Below are positions 8,696 to 17,449 of a stretch of DNA of 64,000 nt, one piece after another. The number at the start of each line of letters is the position of its first letter. Position 1 is the stretch's first letter. Below the pieces are notes generated by a model. It saw only the letters and a list, made by a program, of their open reading frames with translations. It had not been told where the DNA came from and ran no database searches. The stretch is from Bradyrhizobium betae (GTDB lineage Bacteria; Pseudomonadota; Alphaproteobacteria; Rhizobiales; Xanthobacteraceae), in NCBI RefSeq assembly GCF_008932115.1, contig NZ_CP044543.1:4594501-4658500 (forward strand), given 5' to 3'. A program made the translations under genes and the position numbers.

Positions 8696-9216
8696 TTCTT
8701 TCGCTGGGCGGGATCAAGATGGGCGGGAAGGGGCGGCAAGGCAGGAATCCGCGAAATCGCGAACATGCCTTCCTCGAGGGCCGCGTGATGGATGTTGGTT
8801 GCGATGTAGTTCGACAGCTTGTGGCCGAAGTCGAAGTATTCGTTCAGATCGTCGGCAACCTGCCTGATCTCCTCAAGAGAGGATTGGATGACGCTGGTGT
8901 TGCCCTGACGAGAAATCGAATAAATGGCCGTCCTGTTCTGCCAAGCCTCGACCATATTCGAGTGGACCAGCAAATTGCGATTGGTCGTCAAAATACCCAT
9001 GGCCTTCAGGTAATGGTTCGTCGCCGCGGCCGCATCTTCCGGCCAATCAACCTGGCTCATAAACGTTTCGATGAGGCGGACGCGGTCGCTCGGGTTCGTC
9101 CGGGCTGAAATGACCGCGGCCTGGCGCTCCTTGAGGTTTGCGACCGCTGCAAGCATCCAAACGTGGGTCAATTCAAACCGCGCATAGTTGATACTCACGA
9201 CCCCCAGCGCATGCAC
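8692..9216 (-). CDS. Helical protein with RX4H (HEPN-like) motif
   Basis: A 174-aa, mostly helical protein from the GTG at 9216. It contains RNLLVH at residues 80-85, which fits the R-N-X3-H signature of HEPN ribonucleases and lies at the end of a predicted helix. It is the first gene of the operon, and its TGA overlaps the SIR2-like ATG. The same frame extends upstream through YQVAPAESVHALG to an ATG at 9255 that starts MSWP, but a TGA at 9241-9243 interrupts it. I therefore suspect the native start is 9255 and that the stop is a recent mutation. GTG 9216 lacks a strong ribosome site. HEPN assignment is by motif only. Confidence 0.6.
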   Translation of the reverse strand: MHALGVVSINYARFELTHVWMLAAVANLKERQAAVISARTNPSDRVRLIETFMSQVDWPEDAAAATNHYLKAMGILTTNRNLLVHSNMVEAWQNRTAIYSISRQGNTSVIQSSLEEIRQVADDLNEYFDFGHKLSNYIATNIHHAALEEGMFAISRIPALPPLPAHLDPAQRKK

Positions 9217-9255
9217 GCTTTCTGCCGGAGCGACTTGATATCAGGGCCAGCTCAT

Positions 9256-10173
9256 CAATCCTCAACCTTCAAAAGCTGCTTTATAGGGCAGGTTGAGATG
9301 GCGAAAAACAGCCGGGTACCAGGGCCGGAGTGGAGAGGGTCGCCACCGCCGTGAGCGGTTCAACACCGAATTCGGCAGGTTCTGGAGAAGATGGCGCCTC
9401 CGCCTTGAATCTGGGATGCTGGGCTGCCTGACCGCCAATCAAGGTCCGACGCGGACTCAGAACTCGAAGGTCGCGGGAGCATTCCGTTCGCAGCCGTCAG
9501 CGCCGCCAGAGGACCAAGGGTCCGAGCCTTGCCGCTATCGCACGGTAGCTGACCGCGCGATAGCGACCAACAAGGCCGAGCGCCGTCGGCGACGCACGGC
9601 TTCAGAGGCGTCTCTGCTAGTCCCGAGGGATCGGTTAGACAGCCCCAGCCGCGTGCCAAATTTCAGTCTCGTTTTGAGATAGTGTCCAGGCCAACAGGGA
9701 AGACAGCGAATCCCAAAAGCTCTGTCTAATCAATCGAACCCCGTGCCAAACTCGAAACACGGCCGTGCCAAAATCACGTGTGTACGACAGCAATCGAACG
9801 AACCGTCTCGCCAGCGTCAGCCCGGGCCAAGGCCCGTTCGCGAATGTCTTCCGAATAGGGGCGCGTCATCCATGCTGGCCTCCGCTTCCCAGCATGCAGC
9901 TTGAATCAGAAATCTTCCCCGCTGGGAATCCCGATTCCGGGAAAAAGCAACATGCTCTAGGTCATTCAGCGTATGCGTTGAAACGGGCCGTGGTCGTTGC
10001 TAGGGCGCGAGGCGCAGGGCGTCAGCGCGCTCCCTGTCGGGGATCGCTACCAGAACCGCTCGTCCGACCACTTCTGCCACCGAAGAAAAATCGGCCGCGG
10101 AACGTAGTAATCGCATTTCCAGGGGCCCGTTTTCTTCCGCCGCGGTGCTGTCCGCAATTAGGGGAAGAGAACA
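9256..10173. other. No supported gene
   Basis: About 900 bp upstream of the operon. Frames are short and lack ribosome sites or protein-like composition. I see no tRNA, repeat or IS end here. It must hold the operon promoter near 9270-9330, but no clear -35/-10 pair stands out. Confidence 0.4.
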
Positions 10174-10425
10174 CTACTCGCCAAATTGCTCGCTGGCCCA
10201 CGTGCACCACTGATAATGGACCGGCAGCGGCACGAAATACCCCGCGATTCTGCACGGAGGAAGGCCGTCACGAAAGTGCATCAACCGGTCCTCGCGCGCG
10301 ATGAGGCCGCGTTCGAGCAGCCTCTGAAGGGTTACCTTGGAGCAGTGCGGCTGATGATTGACAGCGATCGCTTCGAACGCGTTCGTCGCGGCTTTGCCCA
10401 GACCCTTGCACGGGTGATCCGTCAA
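10174..10425 (-). CDS. Conserved-looking 83-aa hypothetical protein
   Basis: The TTG at 10425 is preceded by AAGGAG (10433-10438) at 7 nt, which decides this start within a longer open frame. The product begins TDHPCKGLGKAATNAFEAIA, then NHQPHCSKVTLQRLLERGLI, and ends GYFVPLPVHYQWCTWASEQ. This looks like a small winged-helix-type protein with a Cys/Trp-rich end. I think similar short proteins occur in proteobacterial mobile elements, but cannot name a family. Antisense frames here are shadows. Confidence 0.55.
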   Translation of the reverse strand: MTDHPCKGLGKAATNAFEAIAVNHQPHCSKVTLQRLLERGLIAREDRLMHFRDGLPPCRIAGYFVPLPVHYQWCTWASEQFGE

Positions 10426-10933
10426 TCGAGTACTCCTTACTTGGTGGTGGACACGCGCTTGCGTGACACATGGTACCAATATCAGCTGCGACGACCGCCA
10501 ATTCAAACGAAATGAGTTTTGGTCAAATTGACGATTGTGGAAAACCAGAAAACGTCGACGGATCAGGGCTGCCAGTTTCGAGTTGCCAACATTTCCTTTG
10601 TTTAGGCAATTCTGAACATCCATTCATTAGTCGCAGACTGGTTCTCGTCGACCTTCGAAGGACGACGCGGAAAGGCACTTGCTCTGGTCGATAATTGCTC
10701 GAAAATAACTCGAAGATCAGGTCTCGACCCGATGCCTTAGCCGTCTGCGTTGCCGCTTCGTGACGTCATCGTGTTCAGCTCAGCAAGCAGACTACCTTCG
10801 AACATCGAGTAAGGGTAATTCGCGCACGCTTCAATCCAGGATCGTCACTTCATTTTATGAAGTAAGCATCGTCCGGATCGAATTTCATCCGATCACAAAA
10901 CAAGCTGTGCAATTGACTGCATCGCAGCCACCA

Positions 10934-10951
10934 ACCTGACAATTGTCAGGT
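10934..10951. promoter_or_regulatory. 18-bp perfect palindrome, possible LuxR-type operator
   Basis: ACCTGACAATTGTCAGGT is a perfect 18-bp dyad. Its size and its CT/AG outer bases resemble lux, las and tra boxes bound by LuxR-type regulators, though TetR-type operators also look like this. It lies 265 bp before the gene at 11217, in a gene-free stretch (10426-11216) that also contains the smaller palindrome ACTTCATTTTATGAAGT at 10846-10862. No regulator gene is next to it. Confidence 0.4.
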
Positions 10952-11216
10952 CTGCCTGCCAAGAGCGATCGTCTAAGGCGCAGAGCGTGTTCTCGACCAC
11001 GCTGTTGAAATCGTGGAGAGCGATAGTGTCCTCTGTCCGCGGCATCTTGCTGAAGCTGCCGCTTTGATTGATTTCGCAGGCAGATTTGCGTCGGTGGGAA
11101 GCTAAGCTCTCAAGACGTCAACAAACGATAGGATTGACCTCGGGCCGCTTTTGCCAACCATTTCTGCTCACGACGGAGCGCAATGTGCGCTGCTGTCCCG
11201 AAGGAGAGTAGGTCTA

Positions 11217-11549
11217 ATGCGTGACTGGATTGTGATGACCGCGAGCGGTCAGATGCCAAGCCGGTGCAAGGGCAGGTACCGCCGCGTCGCGGTCGTTGAG
11301 ATTGAGGAGGCCGGCATTGTGCCGAAAATGATCTCGGAGCGCGCGAAGGGGGTCCGTCGTATTGTGCGCGACTATGGGCCGAAGAGCGTCGGCAAGACCG
11401 AGGCCTGTGCCTACCAGCGTACGCTCGTCGTTGCCAATGCATTCGCCGAGCGGCTCCGCGGCCAGCACGCCGCGGCGATCGCCCGCGTCGCCGACGCCCT
11501 GAATGGCGGCATGGCGCTCTCGGCAACTGAAATGGCTATGCTCGACTAA
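11217..11549 (+). CDS. Hypothetical 110-aa protein of the integrated element
   Basis: The ATG at 11217 follows AAGGAGAG (11201-11208) with 8-nt spacing, a strong ribosome site. The protein starts MRDWIVMTASGQMPSRCKGR and is rich in Arg, Ala and Val, with probable helices in the second half (AYQRTLVVANAFAERLRGQ). I recognise no domain. With the next gene and the recombinase it probably forms cargo of the element that ends at the tRNA-Met scar. Confidence 0.6.
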   Translation: MRDWIVMTASGQMPSRCKGRYRRVAVVEIEEAGIVPKMISERAKGVRRIVRDYGPKSVGKTEACAYQRTLVVANAFAERLRGQHAAAIARVADALNGGMALSATEMAMLD

Positions 11550-11625
11550 TCACGCGTCCAGCTGCGCGGCCCACCGGGCTCGAAGCCGTGAGGGGCCGGC
11601 GTCGCGGCGGCGAGCGGAGGAAAGA

Positions 11626-12462
11626 ATGCTACTACCCTGCTACGTCAAGATGAAGAACGGCAAAGAGCCCGACGCGACCTTCGGCTTCGCCAAGTGCTAC
11701 GACGGTTTCGACGCCGCCTGGGACGCCGTGGATATGGCGCTGCGCCGACGCCTCGACCTTCCGGACGGAGCCTTTAAGGTGGTCTGCGACTGGGGACTGA
11801 CGTACTGGCTATCCGAAGACGGATTGCAGCACAATTTGACGTGCTCTTTCATGCTCCGCCTGGCGGTCAATCTCCGCTACGGCGACGAAGCCGAGATCGT
11901 GACCTGCATGGACGATGAGAGCGGCGGCCTCGGCGCCATCCACATCCCGAATCCCGATACTGGACAGCGCAAGGTGGTCGCCGACCTGTTCGGGATCATG
12001 CCGTCGATCCTCGCCGACGACGCGAGCGGCAAGCTCAAACACGACTTTTACGCCTGGCTCGACGCACAGGTCGGCGGACGACCTGCACTAGCTGCCGCAT
12101 CGGCCTGTCCACGGGCGCCGGCGATGACCGAGATCAAGGACGGCATCGCTGTCGCGCAAAAGGGGAGGGGGACGCCCCGAAAGATCTTAGAGGGGCCCGG
12201 ACCGATTGAAGTGGTTCGCCCGAGTGGCGCGCAATTCATCGTCAACAACACGGGCAAAGAGCCGCGCGGCCGCATCATGTTCAAGAAGGATGGTAGGGAG
12301 GTGTTGACCCTCGCCATCGGGGCGTCGGAGATCACGCGGCCGGTGCTGTCGCTGATCGAGTTGGCTTTTAATGCTGGTCACCGTCGGGGCATGTCCGAGG
12401 CATACGACATCGTTCGCTCGAAGAAAGCATTGGCGGCGATGGCAGTAGCGGGTAACGCCTAG
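11626..12462 (+). CDS. Hypothetical 278-aa protein of the integrated element
   Basis: The ATG at 11626 is preceded by GGAGG (11616-11620) at 5 nt, preferred over the longer frame from 11503. The N-terminal ~150 residues look folded and acidic (YVKMKNGKEPDATFGFAKCY, VVCDWGLTYWLSEDG). A linker near 165-185 leads to a C-terminal part with GAQFIVNNTGKEPRGRIMFK and a closing Ala-rich helix. No known family is recognised. The gap to the upstream gene is 76 nt on the same strand, so they may share a transcript. Confidence 0.6.
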   Translation: MLLPCYVKMKNGKEPDATFGFAKCYDGFDAAWDAVDMALRRRLDLPDGAFKVVCDWGLTYWLSEDGLQHNLTCSFMLRLAVNLRYGDEAEIVTCMDDESGGLGAIHIPNPDTGQRKVVADLFGIMPSILADDASGKLKHDFYAWLDAQVGGRPALAAASACPRAPAMTEIKDGIAVAQKGRGTPRKILEGPGPIEVVRPSGAQFIVNNTGKEPRGRIMFKKDGREVLTLAIGASEITRPVLSLIELAFNAGHRRGMSEAYDIVRSKKALAAMAVAGNA

Positions 12463-12570
12463 TCGCTCAGCGTCTGATGAAGGCGGCCGCGAAAATCGAA
12501 ACGATAGCGCAGCGGATGCGCGCCGAGCTGGACGAATAGACAATGGATCTCTCCGCAATCAAACCTCACC

Positions 12571-14151
12571 TCACTCCGGGGTCTTCTTCGTTTTGAGTTT
12601 GGTAGCGCGTCTTTGCACGGACGGTGCTGGCATCGTGCCGCCGGCATTCAGGAACGCCTCGATCAAAGCATCGGACCACGCTTTCATGGCGACCGTCTTC
12701 TCCTCCATGAGCTGATCCACCGAGTAAAACTCCCGGGTGACGTCCGACATGCCGGACTGCTCTTTGTCGTCGAGCGCGTGGGCCAGCGTCACCGACGCCG
12801 CCCTCGGCGATACGGCCTTCTCTAGGAACGCAGTCATCGCGGCGCGGGCGAGGTGAAGCGAATAGTATTTGACGTCCTGCAGCACGCCCGCCGCGCGGAG
12901 CTTGCCGATGTGCTCGTTGAGAGCGCTCGGGTATGTAGATACGTCCTCGTTACCGGGGTCGCGACCGGTGCGGCGCGTCGACGCGAAGACCCACTTCGAA
13001 TCGAGGTCGCCGTGTTCGTTCTTCACGAGCTGCTTCCAATCGGTCATGGCGAACGTCGCGATGTCACGGACCACAGGCGGCAAGGGAAGCCAAAACACCT
13101 CCTTGGCCTTCATCTGGTCCTCCTCCCACATGGCGCGGCCCCAGCCTGGCGCATTGTGCGGGTCCTGTTCTTTGAAATTATTCCGCTCAAGTTTCACGGT
13201 TGTGTAGCGCCTGTTTGCCGTGAAATTCGTCCACCACACGCCGAACCTGACGCCTGGCCCGACCATGTCGCGCCCGGTGCGCCCGGCGCAGTATTGCTCG
13301 TGTGCCGCCAGCACCTTCCCGATCTCAGCCACGGTGAGCTCCGATTTTCGCAGAAGCCGCAGTTTACGGCGCGCCTTGATTGCCTTTTGCTCGTCGGCGG
13401 AGGGATCGGCGACGGTCAGGCGCTCCCACCATCGGTCCCTCCCATCTTTCAGGCCGCTCTGGAATGGATGCTTCTTCGCCGCCCAGACCATGGCGGCCTT
13501 GAACCAGACGATGAATTTACGCTTCGCCCGGTGCACGCCGGCGCCAGCGATCTTAGGCTCGATCGCGTCGCGGACCCTCTCGACGGTCTCGCGGTCGAGG
13601 TCGATCAGAAGCATCGGCCCGAGGACCTGCACCGCCTCATGGCTGAAGGCCTGCCGGATGTCATTCACCGTCGACGGAGACGCGGGCCTGGTGCGTTCGT
13701 TGAGCCATCGGCCGCCGGACATGTACGCCGTGTAGCCGAGGCACAGCTGCGACACGCTCCACGACAACGGCGGCGGCGGTAGCGCTGGCGTCGGCGGCTC
13801 CTCGGTCTTGGCCTCGCCCAGTTCGACGTAGACCCGCTGGGCCTTCTGCCTGGCGGCCGCGAGAGTCAGGTAGCTCGGATCGACGTGGATCCCGACCGGC
13901 GTGCCGATAACCTTTGTCTTCTTGAAGGCCCGGACAAGCCAAGAGACCTTCTTCCCCCGGCGGCGCAGCGTCAGGTAGGGCAGCTCGGTATCGTTAAGAT
14001 CATGGATCGCGTCGTCGCCGGGGACGGCGGTCTTGGCGGCGGCGGCGGCCTCCTTCACGTCGTCGGGGCCGATCCGGCCGCGCCGCTGTCCACCCTTTGG
14101 CCTGTCCACTCTTGCATCCACGCCGGTAACTCCGTACAAACTGCTGTACAA
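12571..14151 (-). CDS. Tyrosine recombinase (integrase), divergent
   Basis: A 526-aa protein. The C-terminal catalytic part shows a plausible tyrosine-recombinase order: HLARAAM (H-x2-R box), LAHAL (the LGH-like box) and FYSVD with the candidate nucleophile Tyr. The N-terminal third resembles arm- and core-binding regions (ELPYLTLRRRGKKVSWLVRA and AARQKAQRVYVELGEA). Its start lies 117 bp from the tRNA-Met 3' fragment, as expected for an integrase next to its attachment site. The first catalytic Arg is not obvious to me, so the family is divergent. It most likely integrated the DNA to the left. Confidence 0.75.
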   Translation of the reverse strand: MYSSLYGVTGVDARVDRPKGGQRRGRIGPDDVKEAAAAAKTAVPGDDAIHDLNDTELPYLTLRRRGKKVSWLVRAFKKTKVIGTPVGIHVDPSYLTLAAARQKAQRVYVELGEAKTEEPPTPALPPPPLSWSVSQLCLGYTAYMSGGRWLNERTRPASPSTVNDIRQAFSHEAVQVLGPMLLIDLDRETVERVRDAIEPKIAGAGVHRAKRKFIVWFKAAMVWAAKKHPFQSGLKDGRDRWWERLTVADPSADEQKAIKARRKLRLLRKSELTVAEIGKVLAAHEQYCAGRTGRDMVGPGVRFGVWWTNFTANRRYTTVKLERNNFKEQDPHNAPGWGRAMWEEDQMKAKEVFWLPLPPVVRDIATFAMTDWKQLVKNEHGDLDSKWVFASTRRTGRDPGNEDVSTYPSALNEHIGKLRAAGVLQDVKYYSLHLARAAMTAFLEKAVSPRAASVTLAHALDDKEQSGMSDVTREFYSVDQLMEEKTVAMKAWSDALIEAFLNAGGTMPAPSVQRRATKLKTKKTPE

Positions 14152-14267
14152 ACGCTACACGGTCGATCTGGTCGGCAGAAGCGTTCCGTGGAGTGTGGAG
14201 GACCTGTTTCCCCGGGAAAATCCTTTGAAAATTAACCAGTCGGCGCGCGAGAGCCCTCAGGCCTTGT

Positions 14268-14312
14268 ATCATAATCCTGGGGTCGGGGGTTCGAGTCCCT
14301 CTCCCGCTACCA
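14268..14312 (+). mobile_element. att-like scar: 3' part of a tRNA-Met(CAU)
   Basis: From the anticodon loop (CATAA) through TCCTG, the T arm (GGGGGTTCGAGTCCCTC), the acceptor strand TCCCGCT and ACCA, this is the 3' half of a tRNA with anticodon CAU. The upstream bases do not pair as an anticodon stem, so it is not a complete tRNA. A tRNA 3' end beside an integrase gene is the usual result of tRNA-targeted integration. Confidence 0.75.
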
Positions 14313-14488
14313 AGAAATTCCACACATAAACAATAACTTGGCTTATTATGCGACTCTCGGATTTCCTTTTCAAAAATCCGAACGATCTTCTCTGTACCCA
14401 CTTTTGTACCCAAGAAGCCGAATCCTTCGTGATGTTACAAAGTCGGGGCACAAACGTGGAGGTGCCCCGAGTTCGTATCGTCTGCGAA

Positions 14489-14552
14489 CGGATTTCTACA
14501 CCGGCGCCGCTGCGAATGCGGATTTCTACACCTCGATGCGGATTTTTACACC
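14489..14552 (+). repeat. Three copies of CGGATTTYTACACC
   Basis: CGGATTTCTACACC starts at 14489 and 14519, and CGGATTTTTACACC at 14539 (spacing 30 and 20 bp). Tandem short repeats like this are found in the sub-terminal parts of some IS elements, and a transposase remnant follows directly. It is probably an IS end. Confidence 0.5.
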
Positions 14553-14598
14553 TCGGCGCCGAGTACAGCTTTTTCCGCAGGCGCATCCGTGCACAGAG

Positions 14599-14791
14599 CC
14601 TGTTCCCCTGGCTATTGCGCGGCGTGGACTTCGACAACGATAGCGCCTTCATGAACGATATCGTCGTGCCATGGTGTCGCGAACAGAAGCTCGAAGTAAC
14701 TCGCTCGCGCGCCTACAAGAAGAACGATCAGGCGTTCGTCGAGCAGAAGAATGGTGCGGTCGTCCGCCGCCTCATGGGCTATGGCCGCTTC
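14599..14791 (+). pseudogene. Fragment of a DDE (rve-type) transposase
   Basis: The frame encodes a piece of an integrase-core transposase: LRGVDFDNDSAFMNDIVVPW, then EVTRSRAYKKNDQAFVEQKN and GAVVRRLMGYGRF. The D...(35)...E arrangement (VDFDN and VEQKN) is typical of the catalytic core. The rest of the gene is absent on both sides, so it cannot work. The open frame continues to 14875, but without transposase-like sequence. Confidence 0.75.
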
Positions 14792-14875
14792 GGCACCGAC
14801 CCAATCCTCGGCGAGAAGTTGTCCAGTAACATTCTCAGTGAGGCAATGCGGGGGGCAATATTGCAGGCCGAATGA

Positions 14876-15347
14876 CACCAGTCCGCGAATGCTCCAACGC
14901 CCAACAAGCCTTCAGGATATGAGTGGGAGAGTGAGACGCCGTTCTTTTGCGCGAAGGTGTAGCCCGACTCGAGAACAGCACGTCCAAGACCCACGGTCGT
15001 ACTTGCTTCCGGAAAATGGGGGCGATCGGGATCGATGCGGTCATCATCCGCCGCTTCGAGAGTGGTGGCGGAGTTTCCAGGCAGGGATTGAAGGAGCGTT
15101 TTCGGCCCGGTTGTCCGCGCGCTTTCAGCACGAACAATGCCTATGCCAGCGACCCAGACTAGCGGCGCGGAACATACCCGGATCATATCGCCTTTCCCCT
15201 CGTCCCTGACATGTAACCGAAGACCTGAGACAAGGCGACCGGATCGAAGTAGCCCATTGTTGCAGAATGGTCACAGGCGCATGAGAGAAGATTTCGGACG
15301 GTCGTCCTTTGCTTGAACACCAACATCGGTTGGGGCTCTTGAACGCG
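14876..15347. other. No supported gene
   Basis: About 470 bp between the transposase fragment and the porin gene. Two minus-strand frames cover part of it, but neither shows a motif or ribosome site I trust. The 3' end probably carries the porin promoter. Confidence 0.35.
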
Positions 15348-17378
15348 ATGAAGCGGATCTGTCTCACAATGGCCTGTCTTGTCCTCGGCGCACCGGCGGC
15401 AGCGGTTGAGGCGTATCAGGCCAAGTCCTCAAAACCGAAAATTGTGGATTGGACGGGTCTCTACTTCGGCGGACACTTCGCCTACGCGGACGGCCGGTCG
15501 AGTTGGACGGCCAGCGACGCCGTCTCGACCGTCAGCGGATCGACCAGCCTGTTCAACTCATACGACGCCTTCAAAGGCACTGGCAGCTATCTGTTCGGCC
15601 TGCAGGCAGGTTACAATGTCATGCTGCCCTCGCGCTTCGTGCTGGGTTTCGAGACGGATGTCTCCGCACCCAACACCCTTGCAGGAGAGCGGACGACAAC
15701 ATCTGTCTCAGGCGGCACCGCCAGCTATCGCGACACGGTTCTCGGGTCGGGAACGGCCCGCGGTAGGCTCGGCTATGCCTTCGATCACTGGCTGCTTTAT
15801 GCGACCGCCGGCTTTGCCTGGTCCTACGACAGGCTCGAGCGTACGAAGCTTGGCGGGACGCCGCTGGTTGGCAACGCCTCCGCCGGGACCGTTGATACAG
15901 CCTTGACGTGGCGACTTGGCTGGGCGGCCGGAATCGGAGCCGAAGTGCCGATCGCGCCGCACTGGACCGCAAAGGCGGAATTCCTGGCCTCGGAGCTTGG
16001 CGATCATAGCAAGGGTCTTGCCGCATCGGCGGAATCGTTGAACTCCAACCTCGCGGTGCAGCGGATCCAGGTCGGGGTGAACTATCAGCTTGGTCCCGAT
16101 CTTGCGCACACCGACATTGCCGCCAAAGGCATCTCCCCCGCCGAGATGGACGATTTCGCAGTGCATGGCCAGACGACGGTCGTCACGCAATACGCGCTGC
16201 CATTTCGTGCTCCCTATAGCGGACAGAACAGCCTCTCGCCGAATCAGGTGCGAGAGACCTTCGATGCCGACCTCTATGTGGGATTCCGGCCTTGGGATGG
16301 AGCCGAAATTTGGATCAACCCGGAAATCGACCAGGGCTTCGGTCTCAACGGCACGTTCGGCGTCGCGGGCTTCCCCAGCGCGGAGGCCTACAAGGTAGGG
16401 TCCACGTATCCCTATGCGAGGATCCCGCGCGCGTTTCTGCGGCAGACGATCGACCTCGGTGGCGAGGTGCAGAAGGTCGATTCCGGGTTGACGCAATTCG
16501 CTGGCTCGCAGACGAGCGATCGCCTTGTGCTCACAGTCGGCAAGTTCAGCGTCGTGGACATCTTCGATTCCAACAAATATGCCCACGATCCGCGCGGCGA
16601 CTTCTTGAACTGGACGTTGGTCAACACCGGCGCGTTCGACTACGCCGCCGACGCATGGGCCTTCACTTATGGCGCCGCCGCTGAGTGGTATACTGGTCCG
16701 TGGACATTCCGCGCCGGTGTGTTCGACGGTCCGGTCGTGCCTAACAGCACGGATCTCGATCCGCACTTCGGCCAGTTTCAGATTGTCGGTGAGGTCGAGC
16801 GCCGCTATGAGCTCGCAGGTCAACCGGGCAAGGTTGCTGTAACTGGCTATTTAACCCGTGCGCACATCGGAAATTTCCAGGACGCGGTCAATCTGGCCAA
16901 CCTCACCGGCCAGCCTGCCGACCTTTCCCTCGTTCGCAGCTACACGAGCAAGCTCGGAATAGCCGGCAATATCGAGCATCAGGTCGTCCCCGGCGTCGGC
17001 CTGTTCGCGCGAGCCGGCTATACGCCCGGCAGGTCAGAGGCCTACGCCTTTACCGATGCCGACGCGACACTCGCGGGTGGCGCTTCGATCTCCGGAAAAT
17101 TCTGGAATAGGCCGAACGATACGCTCGGGATCGCAGGCATTCGCAACATGATTTCCGCGGTGCACCAGGCCTATTTCGCAGCAGGCGGATACAGTGCCTT
17201 GATTGGCGATGGGCAGCTTCCGCATCCAGGCGCCGAAAAGATCATGGAAATATACTACACGCTTCCGATCGCGAGGTGGACGCTTGGCTTCGACTATCAG
17301 TTCATCACCAATCCCGCCTACAATCGCGACCGTGGACCGGTCTCCATCGTTGCTACTCGTTTGCATACGCAGTTCTGA
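15348..17378 (+). CDS. Outer-membrane Omp25-like barrel fused to OprB-type porin
   Basis: A 676-aa protein. The ATG at 15348 gives a good signal peptide (MKRICLTMACLVLGAPAAA). Residues ~30-250 match an Omp25/31-like beta-barrel (DWTGLYFGGHFAYADG, RGRLGYAFDHWLLYATAGFA). After a short linker (~255-280) the C-terminal ~400 residues match carbohydrate-selective porin OprB (VRETFDADLYVGFRPWDGAE, DRLVLTVGKFSVVDIFDSNK) and end in aromatic LHTQF, as barrel proteins do. Such two-barrel fusions occur in Bradyrhizobium. It probably lets sugars cross the outer membrane; the substrate is not known. Confidence 0.85.
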   Translation: MKRICLTMACLVLGAPAAAVEAYQAKSSKPKIVDWTGLYFGGHFAYADGRSSWTASDAVSTVSGSTSLFNSYDAFKGTGSYLFGLQAGYNVMLPSRFVLGFETDVSAPNTLAGERTTTSVSGGTASYRDTVLGSGTARGRLGYAFDHWLLYATAGFAWSYDRLERTKLGGTPLVGNASAGTVDTALTWRLGWAAGIGAEVPIAPHWTAKAEFLASELGDHSKGLAASAESLNSNLAVQRIQVGVNYQLGPDLAHTDIAAKGISPAEMDDFAVHGQTTVVTQYALPFRAPYSGQNSLSPNQVRETFDADLYVGFRPWDGAEIWINPEIDQGFGLNGTFGVAGFPSAEAYKVGSTYPYARIPRAFLRQTIDLGGEVQKVDSGLTQFAGSQTSDRLVLTVGKFSVVDIFDSNKYAHDPRGDFLNWTLVNTGAFDYAADAWAFTYGAAAEWYTGPWTFRAGVFDGPVVPNSTDLDPHFGQFQIVGEVERRYELAGQPGKVAVTGYLTRAHIGNFQDAVNLANLTGQPADLSLVRSYTSKLGIAGNIEHQVVPGVGLFARAGYTPGRSEAYAFTDADATLAGGASISGKFWNRPNDTLGIAGIRNMISAVHQAYFAAGGYSALIGDGQLPHPGAEKIMEIYYTLPIARWTLGFDYQFITNPAYNRDRGPVSIVATRLHTQF

Positions 17379-17449
17379 TTCCTCTGCTTTCGGTGTCAGG
17401 AATCTCTGGTAGGCTTTCGTCATCAAGTCGATGGCCCTGCGGTGCTGCC

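Noticed and set aside
9765..10304. 179-aa plus-strand ORF
   Set aside because: Low-complexity, motif-free, and overlaps the better-supported minus-strand gene at 10174-10425.
14268..14312. Complete tRNA-Met gene
   Set aside because: The 5' half and the 5' anticodon stem do not pair, so it is only a 3' fragment.
14779..15186. Minus-strand gene between transposase remnant and porin
   Set aside because: Two competing frames, no motif and no ribosome site; not enough to support either.
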